Below are positions 15,501 through 28,682 of a DNA stretch of 64,000 nt, in pieces. Positions within the stretch are counted from its first letter, which is position 1; each line of letters opens with the position of its first letter. The position numbers were made by a program, and so were the translations under genes. Origin of the DNA: Fasciolopsis buskii (Eukaryota; Platyhelminthes; Trematoda; Plagiorchiida; Fasciolidae); NCBI GenBank assembly GCA_008360955.1, contig LUCM01006057.1, forward strand, positions 194,883 to 258,882, written 5' to 3'. The notes under the pieces are model-generated. The model did no database searches. It was not told the DNA's origin and worked only from the letters and a program-made list of their open reading frames with translations.

Positions 15501-18189
15501 GAACTGAGTTCTTTGACCCACTAGTTTAGGCCTTAAGTACTCTGTGAATTTGTTCGAACCACTCACGGGGTTAAATGCAAGGGAATAGCACGTCCCAAGT
15601 TCCAAACAAACATCGATTTCATGCAGTGTGCATCAATTATGACAAATTTTTGAGCATATCACTGGAACGATAGACTAAATGAGAATCCAGATGATCACAA
15701 TGATTTTGGTGTCCTTTTAAGCTGACGTTTAGAATAAATGAAGCAAAACAAAGCCCCTACCTAATCATCCTATCAGTGTACTATAACCTAGCGGGTTCGC
15801 TCAACTTTCCTGTAATCTAAGTGTGCAAAGACCTTGTCCCCTGGAAGATTCAGATACGCCATACGTATACCATGCTTTGGCATAACTTGCGCCCCAAAAG
15901 CTGAGCTAAAAGCCATATTTGGATCTATTAATATTCGCGCAAGTAGCCAAACCTAAAAAAATAACCAAAAATTGAAACTGTTTGTTTACTGATCGTGGCT
16001 ATTAAGTTATGCGAACGTTGTTGTATTGGATATCACGTGTCCGCGTGATTAGGATGGATAACCAAAGATCCTGAAGTGACATGTCCGATGTGCTCTCATA
16101 GTTCAACTGACAGAGAGCGTGTGAGGTAAAAAAATGCATAGGTTTTATCCGTGTGCAGATTTTAGTCCAGCTAAGTTAAACGATTTAACACATCTTGATC
16201 GAGTAGAGTTTTCCACTTGAGCGAATTACCACAAACCAGAAAGAGGAAGAACAAGTAGCTACAGGAAAAACAACAACGAACATCTCTATCCAGTTAGTTG
16301 TTAATCCCAGACCAAGATCTGTTGCTTCGCAGACCAGGTTTCTTGACCAGCATCACGAAATGGGCATCCCTGGAAACATCATTCGACTTCCTTTTGAGAA
16401 TCCAGCTAATACAACACTTACAGAGGAGCCATGATTTAAGGCATACTACTGATAATGTGAAAAGAGAACTAAAAAAGGAATGACTTATTATGAACTTTTT
16501 TCCTAATCACCTTGCCCTGGTTTTTTTTTCTTTTGAAGCTGTTCCGAAAGAACAATCTGTAAACAGATCCACGAAAACAAGACCAGAATCCAGGTGAATT
16601 GGATCCTTAATTGGACTTCTTTCTGGATGCCCTGGACGAAACTGTCAGTTGTTATGGAAGGTGAATAGTAAATATTTGCTAGAAGGTAAGTTATGAACTA
16701 GAAAACTTAAGCCACACAAATACCTAAGGTCAGCATGCTAACAGCGATCAGAAAAATTCATTTTCTCCATTTTTCCCCATTGCCTCAGTGAGAAGAGTCG
16801 ATTAAATTCGTATGAAAGTGAAGGTTAAAAATCCTAACCCGTACCAAGTTCGATGACCAAAATATGAACGTGATATCAAAAATCCTGCCATCTTCCCAAC
16901 GAAACTATTTTCCGATTCGGTGCTTCAGTTTGACATTTCAATCGGTTTTTCACTTTCCCCACCGTCCAGAAACAGGATGAGTTATTTTTTTCAATCGGTT
17001 TGAGCAGAGATCCCTAGATTTTGGATTCATTATTTTATTTGATAAACTTCATTCTTTTTCCCCTGGGTGTCGCTTCACGAAATAATGAAATGTGAGAAGC
17101 AGCAAAACAGTTTTATGATGACTGCATGAGAGGAAAATTTTTAGGTAGGATTCTGTTCCCTCGCTAAACCGGACGCTCGGTCGCCTGGGTCTTCTAGGAT
17201 GCTTCCGATTTCCTAGACAATGGGATGACAAAGAATTTTCAATGTCAGTCGGGATATGAAGTTCTTATTAGCAAATCAATAATTATCCGTAGATAACTGA
17301 CAATATATTGCTTTCGGTCCAGTGAAACAAGTTTATATTCAATTAGCATCACGTGAAATGAAAGTTTTATCCATAGAGTAAAATACGAATATTGGTTCTG
17401 ATGATGCAGTTTAAATTTCCGTATGGTTTTCAGTGCGTTACGATTTTGAAAGAACTTGATGACAAATATTTTCCTAAACAAATGTTGAATACTCAGTACT
17501 TACGTCTAAGGACAGAGTGATTTAAAACTATGCACAGCAGCCTCTAAGTAATTTCTTTGCAGAGCAAATTATGTGAATTTCATAGAAAATTATCCGTGAT
17601 GCTAATATAATTCGACATCCATTTTGATGTTTTGTGCTGAACGACTTGCAGATATCAACCACCAGTTGTCTGAGAAATGTGATGATTGGTACTTGCGTCC
17701 AGTATCCTTGGGCTTAGCTTTAACAAATACAAATTCAAAGAAGAAAGCACAGAATCACACGTTTGATTTGCTGTACCGCGTAAATTGAAACCAAAACAAA
17801 GAGGGCAAAATCTCCTTGGGACAGGAAAATGAGGAAGAAGGGTTAATAAAATCGATGTATGAGTGACGGGTTAACTATTAATCAACCAATGATCGTACAC
17901 AGTTCACTCGAATCAAGGAATTCCTTTGATCATTTGTAACATCGCTGCAGAGGAAGAAGCACAGTAATGATACTATCACCGTTAAGTAAATTTCACGAAA
18001 TATGATGAATTCCAATCTCTGTTCAAGTGATAATTTATACGGGTGCATATGCACACGGGTTCTCCTAAGCAGTCACCTCACATTGATCCTCAGAAGTTCA
18101 TGGTCAGTAGAGACCTTGACTTCCACGTGCGTCCTTTGACTGGCTGCACTGCAATACTGTCATTCTGTTTCGCTTTTTTGGTGTCATAT
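12541..18189. other. gene-free stretch, nothing recognised
   Basis: Only short open frames (under 80 codons) are present, on both strands. I found no repeat shared with other parts of the window and no RNA gene. The last few hundred bases may include the 5' flank or 5' untranslated part of the LINE that follows, but no boundary is visible. Confidence 0.45.
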
Positions 18190-18459
18190 ATTTGGTGCGA
18201 TCATGCTCTCCGTTCGACGCAACAATCGCTCGGAAACACTTTTGTTCAAAAACCGTACTGTTTCTCATCATGGACTGGGATCGCGCACTGCTGCACCTCA
18301 ACGATCTAAAAGAGGCACTCGTGTTGGCTGGCAGACAGCTGTTAAACGCACCCTGCCAGCCAAGGTGTCTGTTCCGCTATTGTCAAGTGCCAATATCCGC
18401 TTTCTATTTATAAAAACATCGGATTTGTCTCTTACACTTCAAAACCAATCAATGTTCAC

Positions 18460-18997
18460 ATGAGTGTCATTTGCATACAAGAAACTTGGCTGAACCCGGA
18501 TATCGCTGATTCACTCGTGTCGATAGACAGCTTCAGACTCCATCGGCAGGACAGAGTTTTGGACAAGAAGAAGACTGGAAACGGTGTGGCAACATACATG
18601 TACTCTTGATATGACAAGTTCGGAGTTGTTTTAAACGGACTTGACTGTCTCGTGACACAGTGTCATCCTAGGTTTTCTCACCACACCAGCACTATAATAA
18701 CGAATTTATACATTGTCCCCTTTAGCTCGCAACAAAATATCACATCTTTTTTTCGAACCTTTTCTAGTATTTATTTTTTCTCTTCTAGAGAATAATCTAC
18801 ACATTATTGTAGGTGATTTCAATCATGCATCTGCCCTACCACTGCCTGTTTTGACTGACCCCTGCGCTTCTCCCACTAGAAACGGTTCCATTTTAGATGG
18901 AGTTATTACCAACCACCCCGATTTATTTCCCCTAAAACTGCGTGCTCCAATTTCAAACAACAATCATTGTCTGCTTCTGTTGAGATCCAAGATTTGC
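18460..18997 (+). pseudogene. broken APE-type endonuclease domain of the CR1/Jockey-like LINE
   Basis: The frame starting at 18460 reads MSVICIQETWLNPDIADS. The QETWL block carries the catalytic Glu of LINE endonucleases. This frame ends at a stop at 18607-18609. The reading resumes in another frame, where IIVGDFNHA (18803-18830) supplies the GDFN catalytic block. The following segment NGSILDGVITNHPDLFP resembles the substrate-loop region of the family. The usual SDH catalytic motif near 18954-18975 has decayed to SNNNH, with the His kept. In an intact element this domain nicks target DNA to prime reverse transcription. The frame changes and stops rule out function here. Confidence 0.75.
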
Positions 18998-19510
18998 TCT
19001 AGTTCAGCTTTCTATTCCTTCAGGTGAACAAATCAAATCCAAGTTCGCCTCCGAAACATTTTCTTCTTCAGAAATCCCCTTTACTAGCATCTACCTGTTT
19101 CGCTTTTGAACCCCTGCTCAATAACAATGTCAAACGTTTCACAGAGATGGCCACCATAATCTTTGATATTTGCTGCCCCTATTTGTCTCAAATGGCCGTA
19201 TCTAGGCCCAGAAACTGAAATCTCTAAGACGATGCAAGGAGTACTTCCACAAATCTCGTAATAACTCAGGCGTGCGGTAAATTTCCAAACTGATAAAAGC
19301 TGAAATCAAACGCATCGATATGACATTCGCCAGCCAACTCTTGACTGGTAACAACAATTGATTCCTATGGCAAGGCATTCGACTGTTGTATGAGAAGCAT
19401 AAGAACACTTCTGCAGATGTCGACAGCATCAATTGTGCTCTCATCCGTTCTTCCATTTATACCCCCACCATAGTTGGACAGAGTAGCAATATGACAATAT
19501 TTCTAGAGAA

Positions 19511-20915
19511 GTGGTGCCCGGTCTTCTGCGCACCACTACAATGGCCACAGCGGTTGGTCATGACAGTCTGTCCCCAGCTATTTTAAGGCATGGTGCTGTG
19601 GCTCTGACGGATGAAACTATATCTCTAATTAACTCGTCATTAAGCCCGTCTTCTACCCCTGACTGTTGGGGACCCGTCACCATTATTCCCATCCCAAAAT
19701 CTGGCACTTCTACTGCTTTGGAAAAACGCTTTCGCCCCATCGGCTTAACATCTTCTGGTCTTACACTGATAGCGTGCTGTACTTAAGCGGTTGCGTTCTT
19801 CTATGTATCCTCCTAACGACCATTTTCAGTTTGCCTGTAAATCCGACAGGTCCACTTTGGACGCTGTCGCCTCCCGCATTCACCACATTTGTAAGTCCTT
19901 AAACGCATCGGTGAAATCTGTGGGTTGAACCCTTTTAGACTAATCGCCGGCATTTGACTCGGTCCCACGGTCTCTTCTACTTCACAAACTGGAAACATTT
20001 GTTCGTCTCACCTCTTTATTAGCATGGGTATCTAATCACTTTACTAACCGAACCCAGTGCACACGACAGAACAGTAAAGCTTTACAGCCGTTGATTAACA
20101 ACTCAGGAGTGCTTTGGGGTGCTGTTTCTTCACCGTCTCCCTTCTCTACTTATATCAGCGACTTATCAACTAGCTCCTCCTGTCATCTGTTTAACTATGC
20201 TGGTGATGTTGCCCTCTCTCAAGCCGTTTCGAAAAACGATGATTTTCAAAGCTTTTCCAACAACCAACCTTCGGTTTACGGTTTCTCTGCATATGCTGGT
20301 TTAAATCTCAACACATCTAAATGTTTTGAATGTCTGTTCATTCTCCCATGGTCAGCTTACCCAACAGACTCAAAAACATACCAGGATTGATTCTGTGCAA
20401 TATCTAGGAGTTATTATTGATAAAAATCTGAAGTTGACTTCTCACATTCCTACCTGTGAAGAGAATCTCCGGCGGTTATCACTTCAAATCAGGTAGCTTC
20501 GGCAGTACAAGGTGAAACAAAGCCCCATTTCCCGATTTGTATACCGATGTGATTTTACAATCCTTCCTTACTGTTCTCCACTTATTTATCCGGATTTGCC
20601 TAAAAAAGACTTTAAAATTGTTCGCCGGGGCTATCAATAATTAGCCGTGTTTCCATCGTACCACCAACTGAATTGTCCCTTAATCTGTGAAGAACACTTA
20701 TCAGCATGTGAGAAATTTGTTCACAAATTCTTCCTGATCCCATGTATCCTCTGCACAACAGTCTTTCAAAGTGCAGCTCTCATATTTCTACACGATTCGC
20801 TTTTCGTTCCATTACCTCTAGGACCAATAATTATAGGAACTCCACTGTCCCTCATTTAGCACGAATTTTGACAAACTGTGAAAGTAATTTAGCCGAATTC
20901 CTGAGCAACCTGTCA
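19511..20915 (+). pseudogene. broken reverse transcriptase domain of the CR1/Jockey-like LINE
   Basis: The early RT block is visible as WGPVTIIPIPKSGTS and KRFRPIGLTSS (about 19661-19760). It is followed by FQFACKSDRSTLDAV and then SPAFDSVP (about 19935-19965), which contains the first catalytic Asp region. A block like the conserved QGSVLSPLLFSIYINDL reads as WGAVSSPSPFSTYISDL. The catalytic YADD box is changed to YAGD at 20196-20207, consistent with GAT to GGT. Downstream, IQYLGVIIDKNLKLTSHI (about 20396-20449) and a C-terminal part ending LARILTNCESNLAEFLSNLS (about 20856-20915) match the LINE RT tail. Stops after KSVG and LLD, plus several frame changes, show it is dead. The lost Asp would abolish activity even if the frame were whole. 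Confidence 0.8.
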
Positions 20916-21398
20916 TAATGTGTTATGATTATTCCTAGGTGAGTTTTTTTAAATTATTTACGAGGCGATGATTGTAGTTTTTATTTTATTTATTATCTTC
21001 CATTTTATTTTTACTCTCATATTTTTTGACTGAAATGTAACATTATTTATTGTACGCAAAAGTCTGCACAATACAATACTCCTAACATTTGAAAGCCTCC
21101 GCAGAGTAATCTGTTTTTGGCCATATTCTGAGCAGACCGGATTCCAAAGCTAAAAGCTCAATCTCTGCTGGGCCTAATATGTTAACCGGTCTGCTGTTTC
21201 AATATTCTGTGCTAATCAATCTCCAAGACTTAATGATCACCTAAACAGTTCATGTTCAACCTCGCCAATTGATATCGTCCATGACTCAGTCGTATTCGCA
21301 TTTTCGTCATTTCAGACCTCCATCAACCAGATGGATGAATAGCCCCTTGTCGACCAGTGTGTACTGCTGATTAGTGTGTAAAGTTATTATTATTAGCA

Positions 21399-24300
21399 GT
21401 AGCACAAGGACTAAAGGTTAACCGCACACGGATGAATCTTTGTATTAGCCAACGCATTGCAAAATATGCTTTAGCCTTCAGTATGGAAGCACCACAGTAT
21501 CATTTTGTTGGAAATTTCCTAACCTTAAGTTATTCAACAACAAAGACAACAATGATTCTTTTGAAGCTCATATTTAAGAAGGGTCTGAGAACGTTCAAAT
21601 CCCGACCCGTGGTTCTCTGCGAGCCTGTGGAGCGTTCACAATAACAGCTTGTTCAAATGTTGTTGCAGAGAAAAGCAATAATTTATATTTAGAAAATTCC
21701 TGTCTTGTGAAATAAGGCCAAACAATAGAGGCTTAGAAGTGACCACTAACTCATTGTCCGATTAGGTGATCTCCAATAATGCCTAACGGTGAACCCTTAG
21801 ATTTTCTTTAGCGCAGTACAAACACCGCACTACTGTTTGTATCTAAATAAGTATAACTCCATTTTGAAGCCTCCATGAATAGAACGAATCCCATCTCACT
21901 ACTCTCTCCCACTGGTTTCGATAGCATCAATTTTGAAAGCATCTACCGATGGTATCTCAATGGAATTTCTTGGCATCTGTAAAGGTTTATAGGCCACATG
22001 CCAGATTATTCCTATACATGAGTGTGTGCTGATAAAAATAAGTTCCACTAGCCTTTTGGCACCCAGACGTTTTGTCACATATTTCACGTAATAGTGAACC
22101 TGCCCAATCTATAAAAACAACAAAACCAACCCCACAGTTGCAAGTCTACAAGCAGCAACCCATCAAGGCTAAAGAAAATGAAATGCAAGAACTGCAACGT
22201 TTTCAACTCTCATAATAGGGTTAGAATCTACAAAAAATTGTTTTGTGACAACTTTTCTGTTTTCCTGACGGCCCCATTGTTGATTGTTTGTCTTAGTTAA
22301 CCAGAGAATTATTTGCATATATATATTTTGTTTTAATGTATATATGATTTAGTTGCTTTTGTTTGCGTAGAATGATTTATTCGATGTGCGGTCCAGTGAC
22401 TTGAAAAATACGGCCTGTAGCTGTTCAGAACGAGGAATTGATGAGACCGTGACCCAGGTAGGTCCTTGTAACGCTTAAGGACTCGCGATGTGATACAGAA
22501 AAGCAATTTTGACATAAAAGTTGTCATCCCAGAAATGAAATTTTTAGGTCAGCCATGCAATAACGCTATGTGACCAGCGTCGAATAGACCCAGACCATGA
22601 TTTGGTATTTAATTCTTTCTTTTTCACTTTTCTGACGTTTTCATTAGGGAGTCAAACCAGACAACATGCATCACGGTAGATTAGCGTGTACTCATTCAGT
22701 CACCTCGTTCCTTTAAGCAAGGATATTCTGGTGGTAGCTGACACATTGTTCTCTTGTGCGAACTGTTGGCTACACCATGCCAGAGCTGCTGTTAATACGA
22801 GGTCTCGTAGAGTATAAACGTCCTTGTCAAGTGATAGTTGAGATTCTAAGACAACAAAATGTAGCTTAAACCAATATGTTCTCTGCAATATTGTGCAAAC
22901 CTTTTGTTTAATCATACTACACACAAAGGTGTACTGATTGCAAATGCGCTGTCGGGTTAATTTCGTTTTTTTACTTTGCATTTTGTCAGCAAATTAGGAA
23001 TGTACACATGCACACAAAACCATTGTGTATTTTGCCGTATTGATCAGTTTCAACAGAATAGAGTTCCATGTTCCGAAATGGGAACAATATAATCATTATT
23101 GATTTCGTGAGTCTATTGACTGATTTCTTTCTTTTGCGGTCTATCTAGTAGATCCATTCATCTTCCTGATTCTATTTATCAAGTTTATTGATCTGTATTT
23201 ATGAATGTTAAACGGAAAATGATGTTGTATCCCTGGCATGCATGCGACATCCAAGTTATTGGATAGATATGGACTCCATACCTTGGTACCTATCCTTAAG
23301 GATACAAGTTTTCTTCTTGGCTTCGTTTTCGTTGTTGTGTTTGTGCAATTTCCCGGGTTGCTTTGTTGCGCTTTTTTACAGCCTATTTTGTCAGCCATAT
23401 CGATGAAGGAGACGACGTGGAGCTGAACCGAACCAAATTTTCCACTGATTTTCACTTGTCGGCTGATATCACATCGCAGGTGATGATGAAATATTTCGAT
23501 ATCTGTCGTTGTAATAGTGGTTTTGTGTTCGAATCTGTCCACATACAGCATGAAAAATAATACTCAGTGGTAATTCCCGAAAGATGATGCAACTTGTGAA
23601 GTAGATTAGGACGCAGCATTGTACTGGAGCTTTTCAGTTCACCGGCTCTCGATCTTTAGACCAATTAGTGTTCCAGGCCTCTTGTACACCTATTCATTTT
23701 CCCCATTCCTGCTTCCATCTCCAGTACACAGTACAAAGTCCAAGATAACGGATTTGTGTAGACTCGACTGGATTGGCACTGAAATCCTTGCACTAGAATA
23801 TTCACCACAGGGTTGATATACTTGAAATTATCATCAGCCCCGGCCTTGAAGGAAAGTAATCTTATTGGTTAGAACCGGCCGATGCTATATCCTACGAAAA
23901 CTGCATAGTGAATGAATTAATGCATTACAGTTAATGAATTTTCATCGTTCTGTATCGTATCATAACGTCTATTGGTTCATTTTTTATTTGAAGGTATAGT
24001 CCTCAGTTGTGGGCTACTCTGATTTGCATCCATTTCGTTCCCGTTTGAGGACATTCAACAATCACTTTGTGAAGATACGGAATCCTCGGGTCTGTATTTA
24101 ATCAGAAGACCAAAACTGATCAAAGGATAAAAAAGTAGGCATTTTTTCGTTATTCTCATTTAACACCCGACCAGATCAGTCTCTACTTTTTCTTTTATGT
24201 AATTAGAACTGTCTAGTTCGTTTACTGTCAACATAAAAATGGTTTCTAGCCAAAGAATATGGGGTTCAAATTAAAAGTTTGGAAGTGTCATAGTCGCGAA

Positions 24301-24575
24301 TAGGTTGGACTATTCTTGCACTTTCAATCTATATGGATTAAAAATCATAATTTGGCAGTTTATGTTCCCGGTCTGGCGAAATAATTCCAACGAACTTTTG
24401 GTTAACTATGGTTTAAGATCTGTCACCGTCACTAATGAAACTTCACGGGTCGGTTTTTGCACAGTCAGAAAATTCCAATTATGCACAGATAACTGGATGG
24501 AACAAATAAATTTTCCTACCAGCTACTGCTTTGTGATCGTTTTATTAACTTTGCCAAACCCTTAAAATCGTTTCC
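21399..24575. other. gene-free stretch, nothing recognised
   Basis: No recognised gene or repeat. Around 23141-23551 both strands are open for 60-136 codons, but neither translation looks like a known protein, and a run this long is expected by chance somewhere in the window. Confidence 0.4.
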
Positions 24576-24750
24576 CGCCGGCGGTAGTCAGACAGGTAAG
24601 GTCGTGCCTTTTGGGTGTGAGAGCCATGGTTTCGAAGCGCCAGTCAAATTCCCCACTTAAAAACACACTGTGGATCGCTCTTTTCTTCCTGAAAATGATG
24701 CACATTACTGTTTCATTAAAAAGAAAATGGGAGAGTAAAAGGTAGATTAG
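24576..24750 (+). mobile_element. tRNA-headed SINE, family B, copy 1 (degenerate)
   Basis: The first about 75 nt align with the tRNA-like head at 49901-49974: GCCGGCGGTAGTCAGACAGG, then GGTAAGGTCG, then GTTTCGAAG in place of the B box. After the head, both copies share AGTCAA.TTCCC.ACTT and, further on, CTTCCTGAAAA.TGATG, a TGTTTCATTAA segment and an A-rich AGTAAAAGG stretch. The shared body beyond the tRNA region is what makes this a SINE rather than two tRNA relics. The B box is damaged here (GGTTTCGAAGC), so this is the older copy. The ends are approximate. Confidence 0.65.
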
Positions 24751-27700
24751 TACCATGATCGCAGTCGAAACAGTGTAAAAACTGTTCCTATTTTGGGCAA
24801 ATATGAATATTGCTGAAATGTTTTCGAGTTCGCATTGTTTTGTCCTGTTAGACGTTTACAGGCGATGTACCTCTGTTCCACTAATAAGGGATTTTCCTAT
24901 ACCCCATAAAATAATAGTAACAGAACAACGTGTATTGAACTGAAAAAGTACAAGTCAAAGAAATTGGCGCGTGACTCGCTGATGGCCATCATCATAAGAC
25001 TCCAGAAAGGCACAAGAAGGTTTATGTACAGGTTGATTCGAGAGGCTACAATACGGAAAATAGATTGACTTCTGTAATCACATTAATATTCAAATAAGAG
25101 TTTGAAGGTCATCGTGAAACGTCTTCAATTCGAAATCTCCACAGCCGCTGCGAAGGAGGAACTCTAGTGATCAAAATTAGCCTGAAGTACTAATTCCAAA
25201 TTCTTCACTTGCACCGGAAAGATTGCAGAACATTACGGTAAGGATGTTGGGACGCTACGGAAACCAGCGACAGCTGTAAGTTGTAACATCCCAAGGCTTT
25301 TGATTTGAGGAGAAACACTGGGCAATTTGTGCACTGTTGAAAATGTGAGACGAGACGAAATGGTTAGACTTATGATTCCCTGGTGTGAATGGCACAAACA
25401 GTACAAGGAACGACAAAGAACGCAATACTAGTCAGAATAAGAGACACACGGAACGTTTACCCATGAAAAGTTCGGAGAATTTTGAAGGTTTTGAAATATG
25501 TTGCTGGGACTGTCATCGGCTAGCAAAGAAAGACAACTGACTAATGCGTCGCAGTTTCAGTTTTAACAATAAACTCGCAATAATGTCATCTTTCGTTTTT
25601 TACGGTGCAGCTACGGCTACCCTGCGGAGAACTACACGAAAAATACTGAATTTAAACAGGGAAAATTAACATTTGAAAGAAATACTGGGCTAAGAGAAGA
25701 ATCTGCACTTGAGTATCTCACTGATCTTGGCACTTAGCCACATCACCTAATATATCCAAAGATCAATAAAGATGATCCCGTGGACCTTCGAGTGTGGGGA
25801 GTTTGATTTTTTCGATTTGGGATAATACACCGGTTGAGATTTCTATAAATTTTGATCACGTCTTGGAGTAGAACAGATAACATCCTACACAGTTTTCGTC
25901 GAACCTCGTGCTTTGAACACTTCCTTAAGAGTAAATTGTAATCCCATCTGATATCTCAAGTGGGTAGACAAAGGATAAGGTTTATGATGTAGAAATTGTT
26001 TCGGAGTGTTGTCAAGGGCAGAATAGCAACCAAGAAATATGCATCCGACAAATTCAATAAAGTGGCTTATCGAATTAATGAGAAAATTATTTAACTGAGG
26101 TACCGCATCTTTTTGTAGGCGAATTGAGAATGATCCGAGGTAATCATATATTACTCTAATGGTCAGTTGACGATATTTGTTTAGTGAGTTTCATAAATCC
26201 TAATATAAGAACGGTAGGATGAAATCGTTTAGACTGAATGACTTATGTTGCTATTTTTGAGGATAAAGACAGTTGCGGTAGCTGTTCCATAAGCAGCAGG
26301 TGAGCATGAGTATAAGAGACCGTTTATTATGGAAGTTGTGACTTCATAAAGTACAGTAGCATCATACATGGAGATGACTGGCAAAACGAAGGCTTTTGGG
26401 TCACTGTGGTCGAAGCTTTGATAAACGTAAGCCACCACAAATTGGGGATGAATGACCATACTGTGAACGGCGAATTATACAAATAAAGACTGTGATGATT
26501 AGCGAGCAGTGTCGAAATATGAGTAATTAAAAAGACTATTTTGAGAAAAGAGAATGGCCACCGGATATTTCATTACTGAAATGCGGATGGCGTTTTGCTG
26601 GGTGTGACAGGAAAATCAGCAGGAATGTTACTGACGCTCGGCCGATTCTTGACAAAAGCACCAAGGAAAAACAGCAGCCTATATTAATGACCTTGTTTAT
26701 TAAATCATTGTCTTGCGACTAAAAAGGAGTATTATCCGTTCTCTTTCATCCTCTTTTAATTGGTATGAGGAGAAAGACCGCTAGGAAGGGAAATTAAATT
26801 AACAAATGGGTGTTGTGAAATGCAAAGAGCATCTTTCCCGCTAGCCGCATCGAGCAGTGAACATGCCTCACCATTGGCTTATACGAGCATTTCCCAAAAG
26901 TCGATGAATAGGAACATCAGAAAACGGTCCAGGAGAGTAGTTAATCAACTCAACTAGTTTCTTGTTAAGTGGGATACGTGTTTTTGCTGAATACGTTAGA
27001 ACCACCGAGTTCTCGCGAGAATTAAAAAAAAGTTTTTGACCAAAAAACGAAACAGAACTACTCTTCTTTCCCTTTTTAAACAAACACTTTACTTAGTTCT
27101 TACTGATTGTAATAGGGGAATTCGAGCAATTCGTGCATCCTGAAGGAAGAAAAGGTAATGACCAAGTAACGCCGCGCGAAAAATCATGTGGGTTAATCTT
27201 GATTATGGATGGTATCTTTCGGTTTCGTTGTGAACACCGTACGGTTTGGATCTTTCACTTCCGCGGTCTTCGAAGGAGGCGCGGAGATCATTCGCTCTCA
27301 AAGTATGCATCTGCTTTGGGCAATGAGTTTTCACCCCACAAATAGAAGCCTGCGATGCTCAATGTAATGAACTGATTTCTTGTGTTTAAGAAACAGATCT
27401 TTAGAGCTCAAATTCGCTGAACACTTTCATTTCCATGTAAGAGTATACCAGAAGTGAAGTAAGCAGACAATGAAGCACTCAAGAATTAATTTTCTGCATA
27501 CACGAGGCAAAGAAAAAGTTGTGAAATTCAGCAGGCTTTTTAAATGCTGCACGCAAGTATATTTAACAGGCTTCTGGTCATACTCACTTTCATTCCTGAA
27601 CTGGCAACATCAAGTACCCTTCCTGATAAAAGAGAAGCTGGCTTAGATAAATTCAGTATTCTTTTCAGCAGCCCATGGATACCGCCAAAAATATTCTTTC

Positions 27701-28661
27701 TAGATAAGTGCAAACTATTTGCCTGATGTAAATGGTAAAGCGCGAAGTCTCGGAGAGTAGAGGGCACACTGTGATCCGCTTTTCAATTTTGTCCGTACAA
27801 TAAACGATCTCTCAGAGTTCAAAAGGTAACATCTCAAACAACTTCGCGATTTTGTGACTTGATCGCCAAGACAGAAAACCCGGTTGGACAACACCTAACT
27901 GGTGGACAGCTGCTGTTTATCATTCGCTGAATGTGTGACCCATTTTGACCAGCTTGATTCTGTTCAACTTTTATGCATTTGTTGTCTCTCCAAAGAGAGC
28001 ATAAAGAAGCTGATCACGAAAAACAATGTATTCTTCCTAGCTGCCAGGAGTAGGGATAGCTAATGATCTGAACATCGGTTAATTATACATCAACCCAGTG
28101 TCACTAGTTAAACCACTATTTGTATCCAGTTGTTTTAACCTACCTCGGGAATTTGAAATACTTTATTGCACGCAAGTTGCCGTTCCACTAGGTTTGTGTT
28201 CACCGTGACAACCTGGCACTCAAAATTACATTATACTTCCTCAAATCACAAAGTTTCGTCAGACAAACTTTTTAATTTCTCGAAAGAACAACGAAACGAT
28301 AGAGGAGATCCCAAGTGAAAACATTTTATCCATGTCTTCGTCAAGTATTGCCTTGTATGCACTAGTTAACGTAGCCACTTTGATATAAATGAGGAAAATT
28401 CCTACGACTGCGATACGACTTGGATGATACGCTCAACTGACCAAAACATCCAGCACACGAAGTCACAAACTGTTCGAAATGGTTTTGGGGAATACCTCAT
28501 TAAAGAGCTTATATGTAAGTATACGAACACAAGCAGCACATACACATTCGTTCACTCATTCATCAGTATGCTTCTAGGCGCGCGCTTATTTACTTACATC
28601 CAACAGAACTCTAGTTCATAGTCTGCACGTCCGCAAAACATCAGATATACCAAGTGAAACA
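24751..28661. other. gene-free stretch, nothing recognised
   Basis: No assignable gene or known repeat. The stretch 24960-25800 contains many stop codons in all + frames; its translations gave no transposase or LINE motif. Frames of up to about 76 codons elsewhere are unremarkable. Confidence 0.4.
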
Positions 28662-28682
28662 ATATATATATATATATATATA
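28662..28682. repeat. (AT)n microsatellite
   Basis: About 10 uninterrupted AT units, in sequence that is otherwise unremarkable. Confidence 0.95.

Larger units (their letters stand above)
18190..21398 (+). mobile_element. degenerate CR1/Jockey-like non-LTR retrotransposon (LINE)
   Basis: This is the remnant of a self-copying retroelement whose protein joined an APE-type endonuclease to a reverse transcriptase. In order it holds: a possible pre-endonuclease segment (18203-18463), endonuclease blocks (QETWL at about 18475, GDFN at about 18813), reverse transcriptase blocks (19511-20400), and a C-terminal region running to about 20915. A T-rich untranslated stretch follows. The element may end in a short TTATTATTATTA tract near 21382-21396, as CR1-type elements often end in short tandem repeats; this end is inferred. 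The frame is broken by many stops and shifts, so it is an inactive fossil. The 5' limit is uncertain. The clade call rests on order and motif style only. Confidence 0.75.

Noticed and set aside
24960..25800. A DNA transposon remnant
   Set aside because: Translation of the + frames gave no DD(E/D) spacing or transposase motif, and no terminal inverted repeats were seen.
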